In this document: piece after piece, positions 45,699 through 60,900 of the stretch
How the letters are laid out: every line of letters begins with the position of its first letter
Position numbering within the stretch: the first letter of the stretch is position 1
Assembly: GCA_015657535.1 (NCBI GenBank)
Contig: JADHZB010001616.1
Coordinates: 1-64,000 of the forward strand
DNA: 64,000 nucleotides
Direction of reading: 5' to 3'
Source: Nephromyces sp. MM_2019
Taxonomy: Eukaryota; Apicomplexa; Aconoidasida; Nephromycida
The notes under the pieces: generated by a model
The model's input: the letters and a program-made list of their open reading frames with translations, nothing else
The model's database searches: none
Told to the model about the DNA's origin: nothing
Program-made: the position numbers and the translations under genes

Positions 45699-48600
45699 TA
45701 TGTATAATCACTATATATATATCTGTGTCCATAAGAGGTCTCTTTGCGAGCTTTTTCCCCCCCTAGTGCGTAAAGTTATGCAGGGTGCTCAGTAAAGCGA
45801 AAAAGAGCTGGAGAAGGTGATAAAGCACAAACTATGTATCGTATTCTCACTGAGTACCCAAGATTTCGCTTAAACTTACACTACGTAGGTATTATTTATA
45901 CTGAATACGAGGATTCACAGATAAATCGCTGTGTGCAAGTTTCCGTGGATTGAAATTTAGGCAGAATTCCAAAAGATATTTTTATTTCTTTGTTTCATCG
46001 CGTGTGTGTGTTTGTGTGCGCGTGTGATATGCGGAAATTTTGATGTTTGCTGGTTATGCTTGGGCATATTTGGTGTATCCTGAAGCTTTCCTCTGTTTAT
46101 GGATGTTTTCTTCTCTCGTTTTGGAATTCTTTCCTCTGTTTCTTCAGTTTGCCCTCTCCTGTATTTTTTCTCCGTTTCTTGTTATGTGCTACTCTTTACA
46201 AACATCTTTCCATGCATCAATACAATACTCGTCTATTTAAATGTGTAAATCATCTGTCTGCTTTGCAAACTGCCAGAGTATGCACTGAAAAAGCACTTTT
46301 GAGTGAATTTTTTTACTCTATTTTTTTCGATCGTATCGTAGAATTTGTTGTATGAAGCCTTTTGATTACCTGCACAGAAGTGCAATAATTGACTCTTGCC
46401 ATTTTATGTGTGTGTGCGGTGTACATACGGTGCCTTCATGTGCAACACACATTTGATGCGCACTTTTTCACGTGTGGTATTTAACAAAATTAACGTCTTT
46501 TTGCCTGGGTAGCAACTTGTGTTTGCAAAAAAAAGTGTTTTTGTGTATGGTTTTCATTCTTCATATAAACATTTATATGTAAATATTTAAAATAGCTTAA
46601 GATTGTATATATTCTGAAGAAAGTGATTGTTTTAAGCAGCGAAATTTTTGGTATTTTTTGTTAATTTCTTGGTTGATGTATTGCTATATAATATATATTT
46701 TTTTATCTGTTATTTTAGAACTAGAGACAATTTGTTTTAAGTGATTGAAGAGAATTTCTAGTCGTTTATTCGCTTATTCTACAATATCACTAGAGAGTGG
46801 GAGAGAGTTTTGAGTGTGTGTGTGGAAGAGTTGGCGAGAGAGTTTGAATACGTGTGGATGGGTAAAAATTGTGGCGGAATGGGATAGTTTTGAGAAAGCA
46901 TTTGAGTTGATCCCAGTAAGGTGAGAAGATATAGATATATTGGTTTATGTGTATGTGTGTCTGTAGAGAAACTGTAAAAGAGACGGTATGTACATTGTAA
47001 GTTGAGTAGATTTAGGTTATGTACATATAAACGATACTTTTATAAGCGTGTCTCTGCCTGTGTGCATTTCAAGTAGTGTAAGTTTGCTAGATTGAATTTT
47101 GTGTGGAGCTAGTATAAAATACCAGTTTTAACGTTTTCTTTCTATATTTTCAGTGTTTTATTTCTTCTCTTTTGTATATGCGTGTATCGTTTTGATGATA
47201 TCGTAGGGTCTGATTATTTCGTAATTTTTTTTACTTTTTTGGCTGTGCGTTGTTTGAAGATTGAGTGGAAATGTTTTGCATAGTTCAGGCTTTTTATCGA
47301 GCTCAGTGGCCTTGTGCTAACTATAGCAAAAGATTTCATTTTAGCACACGCAAGACGGCATAGTTGAGGTATCCTTTTGGGGTAAACTATGCTGTCGTGA
47401 AGTTTCATCATGCTTGTGACGAGTTGGGTTGATTTAACTTTCTCTTTGGTATGTATGTGTAATTTCGTCTGTAGTGTTTGTGCAGTTTCACCTATAGCGT
47501 GTGAAGTTTCATCGCCACGGTGTGCAGTTCCATCTTCTGTGTGTTTTTTTTCATGGATTCATTAAATTACCGTTTCTCATACTCCTCATCAGATTAAGAA
47601 AATGACGTATATAAAAAGAGCTTTTCCGTGCTGCTGTATTTGAGAAGTTCATTCTTTCATCTTGCAGTAGTGTTTGTTATTTTCTTAATGCTTCTTATCC
47701 CTACTACACTTTTGGGTATGTTAGCAATACCTTCTTCCAACTTATTGCATTTCTTTAGCTTGAATGTATGAATTGTTAGCCAAATGGTGACTGTAGGCGC
47801 ACATTGCGAGACGTTGCCATTATTTTTGCGCTAGTGGGTGTGTGATTTTATGAGTTTGTGAGTATGTGTGCATGTGTGTAAGTATGTTAGTGTTAACTAG
47901 CAGCTTTTTTGGTGCAAAGTTTTTGTTGTTTCAGCATTCCTTTACAGATAAGTTATTTTTAAGCTCACTATAGAGCTTATATATTTTATATACGTCTTTG
48001 CGTGTGTGTATCGAGCTTGTAATACTTCGAGATACATTTCTCTGTGTGTGTGTGGAGCTTATAGCTTCTAGATACGTTTTCCTGTGTGTGTCGATCGTTG
48101 TAGTCCTATTCACATTTTCTTCTGTATGGATCTTTTCAGTTCTACACGCATTTTCCTATGTGTGGCTATCATCAGTTCCACACCCTTTCTCCTTTATATC
48201 CGCTGTTATTTTTATCAATTTTCCTGGTTCATGCATAGCTGTTGAGCGTCTCCAGCTTTGCATATCGCACACCCCTAACTTTAGCTCTACTTGCTTGTCT
48301 GCTTGTTACTTTCCAGGCGCTTTTTTGCTTGTGTATGCGAAGTTTACCTGGCTATTTTGCAATGGTAGATACTATTTTCCCTAAAAAATATATAGAGTGT
48401 GTGTTATTTTTTGTTTCTTTCTGCAAAAAAAGTATTTTCTATCAGTCTTTTATTTTTTACTAATTTCTTCAAGTATTGCTGGGGATGATAGCACCAGGAT
48501 GGTTATATGAGTGTTTTTCTATAATACGCTGTGTGTTAACCTGTGATGCGCTTTGCAAGGTGTGTATGGCTACTTTTTGATGATAAATTCCAAGCATTTA

Positions 48601-48951
48601 GGTATTTTTATGATTTAGTCAAAACAAATTTTGTGAAGATGATGCGTTGTGACAGTATTAAGTGATGAGATGCAGCACACCGACAGCTGAAGAAATTCTC
48701 GAAGAGGCCCCCGCTAGATTATATTTGAGGTGAAGGAGTACATGTGTGGGTGTCGCACTGGGTGGGAGTTGTGTGCAACTGGAAGTTGAAGGGGTGCAAT
48801 TGTGATTTTGTACACTTTTTTGTGTGTTGCTTTGTTGTGTGCGTTTTTAATTTTATTTTTGCTCCTATAAAAAGAAGAGAGCATCTACTTTTCTGATTTT
48901 TTGCTAGGTTTGAGCTACTTGGCGTGTACATGCGCCGTTTTCTGGTGGCAG

Positions 48952-51900
48952 TCAAAGCCTATAGTTTCGTCTCTGATACAATTGCAAGAAACTATTTCTG
49001 GTGTGGACAGCATCCTTAATCTGAGTTCTTTTCTCCGCAGCGATACCATTTCTCATTTGAAGGTAATCGTACGCAACAGGTGTGTATACAGCTTGGGATT
49101 AGTAAATACTACTTTAATTGGGATTTAGAAATTTTATCTGCCCCTGCAGCGTGTAATGCTGCGTTTTTGGATGATTATTGTATTTTTAGGCGTTTTTACT
49201 ACCTCGTTTATGTTTGGGTGTGTAGTTTCTTTGAAAAATGTGGTGAGGCATACACTGGCTGTAGAGGCGTGCTATTGGTGTTTACTTTATAGTTTTAACG
49301 TACAACTTTCAGCTATCGCTTTAATATACAACTTCACTCTAGCCATCTCACTCTATATATCACTATAGATTACCTTATAGATCATCCTATAACCCACATA
49401 AATACACACATGTACATTCATGGCCGCATAACTGCGCACACACGCATACATGCACACACGTGATTCGCACATACATGTAGAGATGAAGATGACTACACGC
49501 ATACCCGCACCGACGCATACACAATCCGTTGATATATCAATATTTATCCAAAATATACTACTGTGCTGGGTAAAGATGGAGTGAAACCTTGGAAAAGTGT
49601 GATTGAAGGCTATTTTTTAACGTTTATTTGTGTGCGAATATTTTTTGAGATGGAGATTTGTGTGCTCTGAAGAAGAGAAGTTTATTTTTCACGAACATAT
49701 GTATGCACACTGCTGATTTTGCTTCCTCATTTTTATGCCTATATAAGTGAAATCTTTCCACATTATTGGGATCAGTATTCTTGAGCGTAGTTTGAGCTAT
49801 TTTTTACCTCCTCTTGATATTTTTGATGCTTTTGATAAGTCTCTTTGACACGTCATCCCCCATCTCCCAGGAGAAGCATTTTCTGTGTAAAAACGTCTTT
49901 TCCTGATGATTTTCTTGCAGCTTGCAGAAGATATTGAAAATTTGGCTACAATGGTGTCACGCGAGAAGAATTTCGATTTAAACGATGGTATGCAGCCCAC
50001 ATAATAGAATTTTGTTTAACTTTTGAGATGGTATACATCGTTGTTGCACTGCTTTACCAATTTCATTTTAATATGATTTTTTTGGCATCATTCTGCCTGT
50101 TTTAAGTCGATTTATGTAACTTAAGGGTGATTTGGTAGCTTCCCGATCTCTTTCTAGCATGTAAGTGCCAAAATCAATGAATGCGATAGCGTTTTTGCCT
50201 CTTGACAATGTGCTGTATATGCACTGCCCCTATTGGACTGCGCACACACGCCCTTGTATCCCTCTTCTGTTTAGCTCCTGCGAGGCCCACGTCGGCCCCT
50301 CCAATTGTACAGCATTTTGGTTTTTCCGCAAGTAATCTGTTTGCGTTTCCTCCTGATGCTGGCAGTACAACCCGACTGACGATGATGAACGAAGAAAATG
50401 GCCGGAGGTAGGCTTAGGATGCTTTGCTGTTTGCAAATCGAAGGTTGACGTTCTGTTTGACTTGTTTCTTAGTTCACATGCGCAGAAGCATGATATCTAC
50501 ATTATCATAGCGAAACCATGCTTTGTGCGGAGAAGTTTGCACAGACATATCATAGATTAGCGTATTTCATCTCGTTTAAGCTTTCTTCCCCGCACTATGC
50601 AGGACGAAAGATATTACTCTAGATGTGCACAATGATGCTGGTATGATTTGTAGTGCTGTGTGTGCGATAATTTATTTGTGGGTAGCAATGCTATTTCTGT
50701 GCTAGAAAGCTTTTGTGTTTGAGTTTCGTATTTTCAAGGGCTAACATTCGTTTGCAGTGTAAAGCTGTTGTGCATGCAGTGAGTTGCAAAATCGTTGGCA
50801 AATGCTCTTCACATGCTGCAGTTTATCTAGTTTCTTTTACGCCATTGTAGTGAATATGTGTATTTTCCTAGTTTGGTGGTACTCTCTACGAAATACACAA
50901 GTATTTACTTTCCAATAGACAGTTATACACACCTACACACTTTCCGGAATGCCCATCGGCAGCACCCAACGTTCCACCCACCATTCCACCCACCACTTCT
51001 ATTACTTAGACGCTAAAGTGTTTGCTTTCTACTCGCGATTTTTTCTACTTTATATCCTCGCTTGAAAGCGTTGCTATCTCCGGAATTCTAAGGACTAAAT
51101 TGATGATTCATTGCTTCCCCCTCGTCATGCTCGCGCATTCTCGGCTTCATACCTCTAAGCGTTAGAAACCTCTGTGTTGTGGGTGTGAAGGGAAACGTGC
51201 TGATATCAATACTTCACACAAAAGCTCAAGTTTTTTCAAATTTTTTTAGTTTTTTTCCTCCTCTTTATCTTCCTTAGTACTCTGATGGTGAAACCTCCCT
51301 CGCCAGCTCGCTTTTCAAAGGCTGAAATAGACTATCTTCTTGATCCTTATCTGAAGAGGAAGTCTTCTTTCTCCGATGAAAGTTCGTCAGAAACTAGAAG
51401 TAGTGCATACTTTATAATCGTCAGTGGAATTTATTTGTCTTTTTTTGGTGTGTGTGTGTGTGAGGTCTCCCTCTGTGAGTTGGGTTTGTGTGTGACATCT
51501 CTCTGTGATTTAGGTATGTGTGTGACATATATCTATGTGGTGTTTCCTTGTGTGCGAAGTTTTCCTATGTAGTTTGCTTTGTTTTGCGAAGCTTCAGTAT
51601 GTTGTTTGTCTATGTGTGTTTCCTATGTAGCTCGTCTGTGTATACGAGGCCTTCCTATACGGTTTAACTTTGTTTGTGAGGGCTCCCTCTATAATTTCCT
51701 GTTGTGTGTGTAACATCTTCCTATGGGGTTTCCTCTTGTGTGTATCAACCGATATCTCCGCCTTATTTTTTACAAATTACCATAATCTTTCGTGTTATTT
51801 GCATAGCATTTTCCTCCCAGCTTAGATAATTAATTTAACTCTATTTAAAGGTGACAGTGATAAGATGTCCGTGTGTTAACTGAGTAGTTCTTCGAGTTTA

Positions 51901-54900
51901 TTAGTGATGGACATGTGAATTTCCATCAAACATCTCCACACAGTTATATACACACGTTTTTATGCATAGTCATAATCAGCTATAGACTTGTTGATGATGT
52001 CTCTTTTCGTGTGTGGCATTTATGTAATGTGTTGAAAGCCTTATTGGTGAGTGAGGCTCACACACACGCATCAGCATAGAATACTCGATTTTCTTTGCTG
52101 TGGCACTGCTGTTCTTTCCCGTAAGCCTGTGTATCTGCTGCTTTTCATTGCAAAGAGCAACTTTTCCGCACACTCTTGTTACTTTCTTTGTGTGTACACT
52201 TTTGCATTACCTCTATTAATAGTGTAAACAGCTGCTCTTCCACACGTTCTACTCACTTTGTTTCTGCCTCTTTTCATTACCCCTGCGTACCCCCCCCTTC
52301 ATCCTGACACATCTTTCCCTCCCCTCCCTCTTTAATTGCAGAGCATCACCATCACGTATCTCCCTTCCTACCTGCTTGTTTAGAGAGTGCTGACCCCACC
52401 TTACCAATAGCACACAATGCTAGCATCACTTCCCCTGAGGGTATATCTTCGGTAAACAGCCGCGCTAGTATATCACCTGCGGCGGGAACATCTAAAGGCG
52501 CATTAAACCCTCCGCTACCCTCCGTTATCTCTACAAAAGGAGGAAACAGACCCCCCTCTCCTTCTAAAGCTAATGATTTGGCATCCTTTAAGCAGGAAGC
52601 TCACCAAAATATCGCATCTCCCGCCACCCCCCCGGTACTTGGAAGCGCTATGATTGGGGGGTCAAATAATCTAGGGTCTAAGATGGGGCTTTTACTGAGG
52701 ACTTTGGGGGCTTCTTCTCCTTCCTTATCACCCCAGGACGAAGCTGCTGGCCATGGGAGTGGAACCTCCTTGGCACTAATGAATGGGGGGTCTACCTCCT
52801 CCTCATCTTCGCTACCGTTGGACACTCTCAACCAAGCCATTGCTATTGCGGCTGAGCAGGTCATTAGCAACAGTACTGATTGCCTTGTAGACCGAGCTAC
52901 TAGCCACCAGGAACTCGGAGATTTGTTTGGTAGAGGTTCTCGCTCGATTCGGATCTCTTCTTCCTCTTCGTCTACTTCCTCCAGTAGAGTTAGGGGCGGT
53001 GGTGCGGGGGGATTGGGAGGCAGCCCAAAGCAGGTTTCCAGTGGTGATGGCGCGAATCAGCATCCGTTTTATCTGACTGCCACAAGTCCACAAGACTTGC
53101 CTTATTCGGCGTATTTTGAGGTGAAAAAAGGTGATTCATCTTCAATATATGGGAATCCATCGAACAATGGATTCGAATTTACTACTTTTTCCTCTAACAG
53201 TAGTATTAGTTGTGCTGGTTTGGGTAAGACGAATGCATCCCGCGGTGCTGGTCTGACTGCTGTTTCATATCCTTCTTTGGCCTCCTCTTTACCACCTCTA
53301 GAACTAGCTCTCCCCCCCCAAAAAATTGGGGGGAAGGGGATTTCCTCATATTATCTCCCCACAGGTTCTGTTCCTCTTCAGCAAGCTTATGTGAGTAGTT
53401 GGGATCTCAGCGATGGAGGCAACCCTAGTAATTTCAGCTACAACCCCGGTCATGATTTTGTTCTAACTCATCCCCCTTCAAGGGGGATGGGATCTAACAT
53501 ATCGGCGAGCTTTCCCTTATCTCAACCTTTTCTAAGAGCACCTGCGCGCTCATCTGTCGAAGAAGCAGCTTTTCACAATATGAATTTGGCCACAAAATCA
53601 ATGAATGAGCAACAGCTAGTATCTAGCATGCTTGGAAGGGAGAGTGAAAAGCAGTCAGTAAGAGCGATGATTGGTAGACGCGACCAACTCCAGCACCACG
53701 CACACTCCCCCCGGGTATATCCACTGGTGTGGTCGTCAAGTCAGCAGGAGGAAGGATTCGCAGTGTCTGCGGTGCTCAACACCCACACAGACCAAGAATT
53801 CGACACCCATGGAGTGAATGGCGCGGTACTGAGTGGAGATGACGAAAAGAAGTTTACTGAAGCAAAAGGAGTGCCGGCACCGCATAACAATCGTTTGAGT
53901 GAGAACGGCACTCACTCACCGAATAGCCATGAATCCACTTCATCTATCAATGCATCTTCACGTGAAATTGGTGATCACCAGATTAATCCTGCCGCCACAA
54001 ACTCTAATAATACCTCAGGAAACCGTTCTAATCTCGAAGATGCTACTCGCACATACGTTACCAGGAGCCAGGAGAGTGTTTACAGTAATGCATCCCATCT
54101 TATAGCTGGTGGTAGCGGTGGTTTCCTAAATCAAAATGCTGTTGTGAGTGAGATAGGATTTGACGGAGCTACTCCTAATCTAGTGACAAGAGTAGTGCAT
54201 GTAGATGCAGAAAACGCTGGTATCAATGGAGAAAAGTATATCTCTTTAGGAGAAGAAGCCTTGTCTTCAATAAGCTCGGGTCAGTTTCAAGCTTTGTTTC
54301 CAGCATCGACGCTCTCCCCTTCTAATCAGAATCAGGCCACCTTCCAGACTTCGCCTCATTACCAGCAACAGCTTGGTGATATGATACTGATGCGGTCGGG
54401 TGCATCTCACTTTGCTTTGCAGGACGACAAGGCCAAGAAGCTCGCCAACATAATCAGTAGATCTAGAGATAACCAGCTCCAATACACACATCCCACCACC
54501 GGTTCTAATCGCAATTTAGGCGTAGATTATAACCCTAGTAGTGGCGATGAAACAGGTGGAAACCATGAACTTTCGCCTCTTCCTCCGGGTGTGTGTGTGC
54601 AAGCAAACAACGGTGTCCGGACACAGCTAGCCATGGAGCTTAGCGACTGGCATAGAAATCCTCATCAGACTGCTGTGGGTTCTGTTGATAATATTGACTC
54701 CCCCAGAGCAGCTCTGGAGCAGCAAGGGATTGCCGCTCGAGCATATTATACCCAGGAGTTTGAGGAGCTGCTGAGTAAGAACCCCAAGTATTATGCAAGC
54801 GCCACTGCTGCGGGCTTCATAGGAAGCAACAGACAGCATTCTTCCTACCCCTTGCCATACCTCTCTATTGGAGGAAATGGTAGTGGTGGCATCGATGCCC

Positions 54901-57900
54901 TCCATGAGCAGCATCGCACTCCCTTGGGGGGGGATTTGATGGGTGATCACCACCCTCGCCCGATGTCATCCTCAGCTTCGCCTGCGGGGGGTCCTGGTAG
55001 CAATGGCCTAGCTCTAGCTCAAGCAGGAGTGAATAGACCCCTCATGTACGAGCCCAACGGGGGGCTTGGGCATATACACACACAAATATATGCTTCACAA
55101 GATCTTCGTAACATTGAAGGCTTATCCTCAGTGGATATGAGCTCCATAGCCCCAGCGAGTTGCTCAATTCCGCAGGAAAATCTCGCAGTGGGCAGCCTCA
55201 ATGGAGGAATGTCCCCCTCACCATACCAAGGAAGAAGTAGTAGAATAACAGGAGGTTATGCTATTAGCAATGGAAGTAGTAATGCTACGGGAATCTACCC
55301 CAGTCATTTAGCTAGCGATGAGTTGCCTGGTGCAAAACCAGCTCATGTTACGGGATCAGCTGCTAGCATGCGCATGGTCAATGGAGGACTGAACAACACA
55401 CCGCCAACTAGTATGATTGGAGCAGCTTTACCTCCTCATTTCATGACTCCAGCTGGCTCTCCTTCATCTCCAGGAATGTCCTCTATCCACACATCCTCAC
55501 CTGCGACATTGGCTGCTCGTTTTGCTTACCCTCCTGGGGGTGGACCTCCTGGGACTCCTGCCACTGCAGTGGCTTACCATCACTCTTCCCTCTCTCAGCA
55601 GCATCATGCTAGTGTTGGCAACAGAGCTTCTCCTCCATTCCTAATGTATGATGAAGCTACCCCCAGATGGAGCAACTACCCTTACCTACCTCTTGTGCCC
55701 CCTGCGATAGATGGGGGCTTGGTTTCTCCAGTTATTTCTTCTTCATTCAATGAGAGCAACAAACTTGCGAATATCAGCACCCCTCGCTTGGCACACTTTC
55801 ATCAGGTGTCTTCAGGGGGTAGTGTTAGCAGGCCTAACTATCCTCAGGGGGCTTCTGTAGAAGAAAATGAAAGATCTAGGGGAGAGAGTGTTGGGGGGGT
55901 GATGCCTCTTCTTTCACCCCAACCCTTGCCTTCCCTAATAGGTGCAGCTGCCTTGGCTGGGTATGATGTGGCTGCTACCTCTCCCTACCTACCAGCAGCA
56001 CCGCGTGGTCAGATCGAGGGTTTACTTCATAGCCACCACCATCATCAAGGGGGGGCATATGTTTTTTCTCCGGTGGGGGGTGGTGGTGGTGAGTTCTCTC
56101 AGCCTTCTACTGAGGCTGTTGGGAATGGTGGTGGAGTTGGCGAGAATATGGAAAATTTGGTGGCTAGTTTAGGGGGGGGAATCAATGCCAGTGCGTGTGT
56201 TTCAGCCCAGGGCTACCAACATGTGCAGCACAACACCCAAGGAGGAGGGGATGTGGCTAGCTCTGCCTTTGGTGTAGCTGGTAGTGGCCAGCATAATGGT
56301 ATGGTTGGAGTGAGTGCTGCTGCTATTTCCCCCCACAATCCGACGGGTTTATCGATAAGATTCCCTCCTGCTTCTCTTAACCAGTTCTATGGTATAGCCG
56401 ATGGTAGCTCTGTAGACTCGCACGCAATCTCGGACTCTAGCACAAACATGCTGTTTGATCTGACGGCGCCCTTTCAACCTCAGCACGCACTCACGTCTCT
56501 TCAGTATGACTTTGCTGTATCATCCAGACACGCTGGACTCCTTCAAAGTGCAGGCGATTCTCAGGGTGAGTACCTTGATTTTTTGGTGTGTTTTGGGCAC
56601 GATACTGTGTGTGTGATGTTAGCGGGTTGGTTTGTAGGGAAAATGAGGTAGTTTCAGGTTTCAGCTTCCTCTGCATTAGAGGGGTGTAGCTACGATGAAC
56701 TTCATGAGTTGTGTGCTGTTTAGAGCAGCGAATATTGGAGGATTTTTTAGAGGAGGCTCGCTGTTGTAGGAGTTTTTTGCCGCTGATGGGAGCCTGGTTT
56801 TTTTGGGTATGCTTAGTGATTATGTCTGTATATGCATATCCTGGAGCATAGATTTTAGCCTCCAAAAATTGTAGGTATGGTTTGTTTTAAGTCACACACA
56901 CTAACCTTGTCAATACATTGGGGAAAGTAGGAAGCTGAGGATTGTTTGAAGACTTTTTGATGGAATGGCAGTGTGAACGCAGGGATATGAAGGGGTTAAC
57001 AAGTAGGTTTAGTCTACTTGAAGATGGTGGGCATGAGAATGTTGATTGAATATGAAGATGATGAGGTAGATGAAAACTTTAAAGCGACTTGAAGATAAAT
57101 CCGACATTTTTGGTTTTGTATGAGGATTCTTGCTGCATGTAGCATCTTCAGATGCTTTTGAGGTACTATTGCCTAGGCACAGTTCTTTCTCTCAGCGAGT
57201 GGTATATCATCTGAGCGATACTAGATAGATCCGCTAAACTCATTATCGGTGTTTTTTCGAGATTCCTTCCTGCACACAGCAGTCAACACTAGGCTCATCG
57301 CCACTGGCAAAAGTTCATCATGCATAAACCTGCACTTTATCTTTACACTCTCGATGGTTCTCCAAGCTAAGTACCAATATCGGATTCTCTGAATCGCCTT
57401 TTGCTTTGTGTGTGGAGTTCTCAGAAGCGAATTTCCGTGTAACGGATACTGTGTATCACCCTTTTTCTGTATGTAGAATGAAGCGAATGAGGTTGCTTCA
57501 CTGGTTCTTCTTAATGCCCTTTAAATTGAAACTGCTCATCTATCTTGTGTGTGTAGTGACTACCAATGATAGTAGCAAAGGCTCCAAGAGTAGTTCAAAA
57601 AGTCGATCGATGAAGAAGCTGCTTCCTCGGACAAATGATGCGGCTGGCAACGTTTCTCCTGAGGAGCTCGTCATGTCTAATAACTACAGAGGCTGTGTCG
57701 CTTTTATTGCAAAGGTATGTATGTGTGTGTTTCTTTGGTACAAAGTAGTTATGTGGGTATGAGGTTTGTGCGCGTGTGTGCGTTTGTTTGTACGTTTTTT
57801 CCGCTGATTATAGTGCCTCCGTGGAGTCTTATGACGCAAAGAGGTTATATGCGAATTTGCCTCACTTTTGCTTAAACTTCTTTGCAATTTGATGCAATTG

Positions 57901-60900
57901 TGTGTTTGAGTGATTTGAAATTATCAGGTGTATGTGTGTGTTCTGATGTCGACGGGCATCCTCTGCTCTTTATATGTTTTGAAGATGCCCGCATGGAAGG
58001 CTTGGTTTATGCTATGAGTACATTATATCTTCATTTCTACGGATTGAGTGTGTGTATACTCTGCATACTCAAGGGATACTGAGAGAATCTCTATGTATAA
58101 GTTTTAGCTCTCTTGCACTCTTCATCTTTAGTGATTTTTCATTGTATATTTCCTATTTTTCCCATTTTTGGATGTTTCTGTTGATATTTCCCGCATCAAC
58201 TTGATAGCCTAAACAAAAACTTTAAAAGCTTGAAAACTTCCCCGTTTTTGCCTCTACCTGCGTGTTTTTCGAGATGACCTTCCGTTTTATAATTTGTGTG
58301 TTTTATATTCTCTCTTTTCCCTCTCTGAAGTTTATACTCAAAAAAACCTCGTTCAGGACCAAGCTGGTGGAAGAATGCTGCAGCGTAAGCTTGATGAGCA
58401 GGACCCCTACAGCAAGTCTTTGATATATAATGAAGTTCTTGAGAATACCGTCGATTTGATGACTGATCCGTTTGGTAATTATCTTTGCCAGAAGTTGATG
58501 GATGTTTGCGACAAGAATCAGCTTTACCGAGTAATTGATAAAGTGACTGGAGACTTAGTGAAGGTTTCTTTGAACATGCATGGAACAAGGGCTGTGCAGA
58601 AGATGATTGAAGTGGTTAGAGCTCTGCTTGTGTCTGAAGATTGTGTACATAGTGGCTTATTTTGGGCCAGATTTCTGCTCTTCTAGTGTGTTTATGTATG
58701 TGGAATTACGATGCATTGAGAATGGCTTGAGGAGAGGTAGAACCTTGGTTTACACGTTAATGTTTCGGTAGTATATCAAAAGAGGATAGAGTGCGTGTGT
58801 GCAATGAGGAAGACTGACGTTGGTTTGGTCGAGTTTTGGTGTGTGTTTGAACAGAGTTTGGTGTGTCTTTGTATCTTTTGAACCCAGTTCAGTGTATTGT
58901 TGCATCTTTTTTGCTATTTTCCTTTCATAGTTTGACCTTTTGGGATTACCTCTCTGCTTCCTCAAAACCACAAAGTCTTGTTCTAGATATTGACTTATCC
59001 CCTCCGATGTGTTATTTATTTTTGAAGCTTCCGCCACTTTTTTCAGTGAAATCTTAGCTGCTTTTCACCTCTCTGGCGGCTTATCTATCTTCATTAAATT
59101 TCTTGATGCTTGCCCTCCCTCGTCATCTTTTTCCTCCTGAAAAAGCATATTTTCCTGCCGAATATGGGGAAAACTTGTTAAATGGCATATTCTCTATGTC
59201 TTTTATAAACTTTCTGCTATTTTGTTCCATCTTCTTACCTTCAGCTAAAGGAGCCTGAGCAAATACAGCGAGTGATTAACTCTCTGAAGTCATCTGTAGT
59301 TACTCTTGTTAAAGATCTCAATGGCAACCACGTTATACAGAAGTGTTTATCTGTTTTTAAGCCTCAAGACTGCAATTTCATCTACCACGCGATTGTAGGG
59401 AACTGCTATGATGTGGCTACTCATCGTCATGGCTGTTGTGTGTTGCAACGTTGTGTTGATGCAGCTAATCCAGAGCAGAGAGTAAGTTTTCGTGCAAAAA
59501 CTGATGTTTTTTGGTGAAGACATGCTTTAGGAACGGTTAACTGTGTGGTGTGAGGTTTAACGAGAGGTTGGATGGTGTGTGTGGATTTTATTTATATGTT
59601 ATGGCACAAGAAAATTTGTGTTTTTTTTTCCCATATTTTGTGTTTGTGCCCTTTTCCTATAATTTTGCACATAGAAATGTGTGTGTGTGTGCGTGTCTCT
59701 GAGCTTTCTTCAGGTTTCGCGTATGTTCATTGGATGATTATGTCTTCAAATATGTGTATTCATCCTTGTCTTTAAGGATACCGGTAATTCTGCTTGCTTT
59801 GCTATATAAAACTGTATGTTATATGTGTTATCTTTTGGCTACGGTGTGCGAATTGCGTGTGTAGATGATGCTGGTCGGCGAGATATGCAGCAAATCACAG
59901 TTTCTAGTGACAGATCCATTTGGAAACTATGTAGTGCAATATGCTTTGGACTTGAAGGATTCGGTGAGTGCTATAAACATATATCATCCGCTGTTCTCCA
60001 CTTTACTGAACTATCTGTTTTTTAACTGCGAAATTTTGCGTGTGTATGAACATGCCTGTGCAGCTCTTGAGAGAATGAAGATGAAGTAGGCCTTGATACA
60101 CATGCAGTTCAAAGTGAACTTGGTATACCTTACTACATTGTTTTTCAGTTTTGTGTGTTGGATGTGAGAAATTGATGGTTTGGTGAGCTCTCATGTCTTC
60201 ACTTCTTTATTGTATACGTGTGTGTGTGATGAAATGACTCTTCAATGGATGCTGTGAATGCAACTACGCTGCCTTCTAAAACTTCATATGATTTTATGCA
60301 ATGCTTCTGATGTAGCTACTACTAGGTGATTTTTTCTGCTCTGTTTTCGCGGTGTGTTGTGATTTTGACAAAATGTTTGCTTTATTTTCCCCCCTGTTTC
60401 CCGCAGGATGTAGTCGGTGCCGTAGTACAGCAACTGAAGGGCTATATTGTGTCTTTGTCGAAGCAGAAGTTCTCATCTAATGTGATTGAGAAGGTATGGC
60501 TACGTCTATTGCTGAAAGTTGATTTTGGCTCCGAATATACGAGTAAAGTGTATGTATGTCTTTGCTAGGATTTTTGTGTGGTTGAAAATGTAATATGCCC
60601 TATGAATTTGACCTATTTTGTGAATGTTTGAATCTCTACTCTGTTTGTTGTCGAGATATACATTTTAATAGGCATGAACAGACGCACTGATGCAGCCTCT
60701 GAGTGGTTATAGGAAGCCTTGAGGGATTGTTAGTGTGTTATCCTATTTGCTTACAGCGTGGTTTGCCTGCTTTTCTATTTACAAACTACCCACCTAGCCA
60801 TGGGAACAATCGCTCTTTTTTCGAGTGTGTGTGTATGAATTAATATTCCTTTGGTTGTGTTATGTGAAGTAGCAGAGATCTGAATGTGGGAAACAGTGTT

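Larger units (their letters stand above)
41652..48951. other. Long T/TG-rich region without recognised exons
   Basis: The plus strand is T-rich and, from about 44700, increasingly TG-rich, resembling the introns of the PUF gene that follows. This would fit long 5' introns or leader sequence of a plus-strand transcript. Hydrophobic open frames such as 43362-43559 and 46047-46355 are Phe/Leu/Ser runs expected from T-rich sequence. No RNA gene was recognised. Confidence 0.45.

Noticed and set aside
46040..46355. Hydrophobic Phe/Leu/Ser frames resembling membrane proteins
   Set aside because: T-rich DNA yields such residues by default. Two overlapping frames show the same pattern and no charged or conserved motif is present.
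53899..56172. Alternative-frame and antisense open stretches inside the large PUF exon
   Set aside because: They are shadows of a long G+C-richer coding exon whose main frame joins in phase with the PUF repeats.
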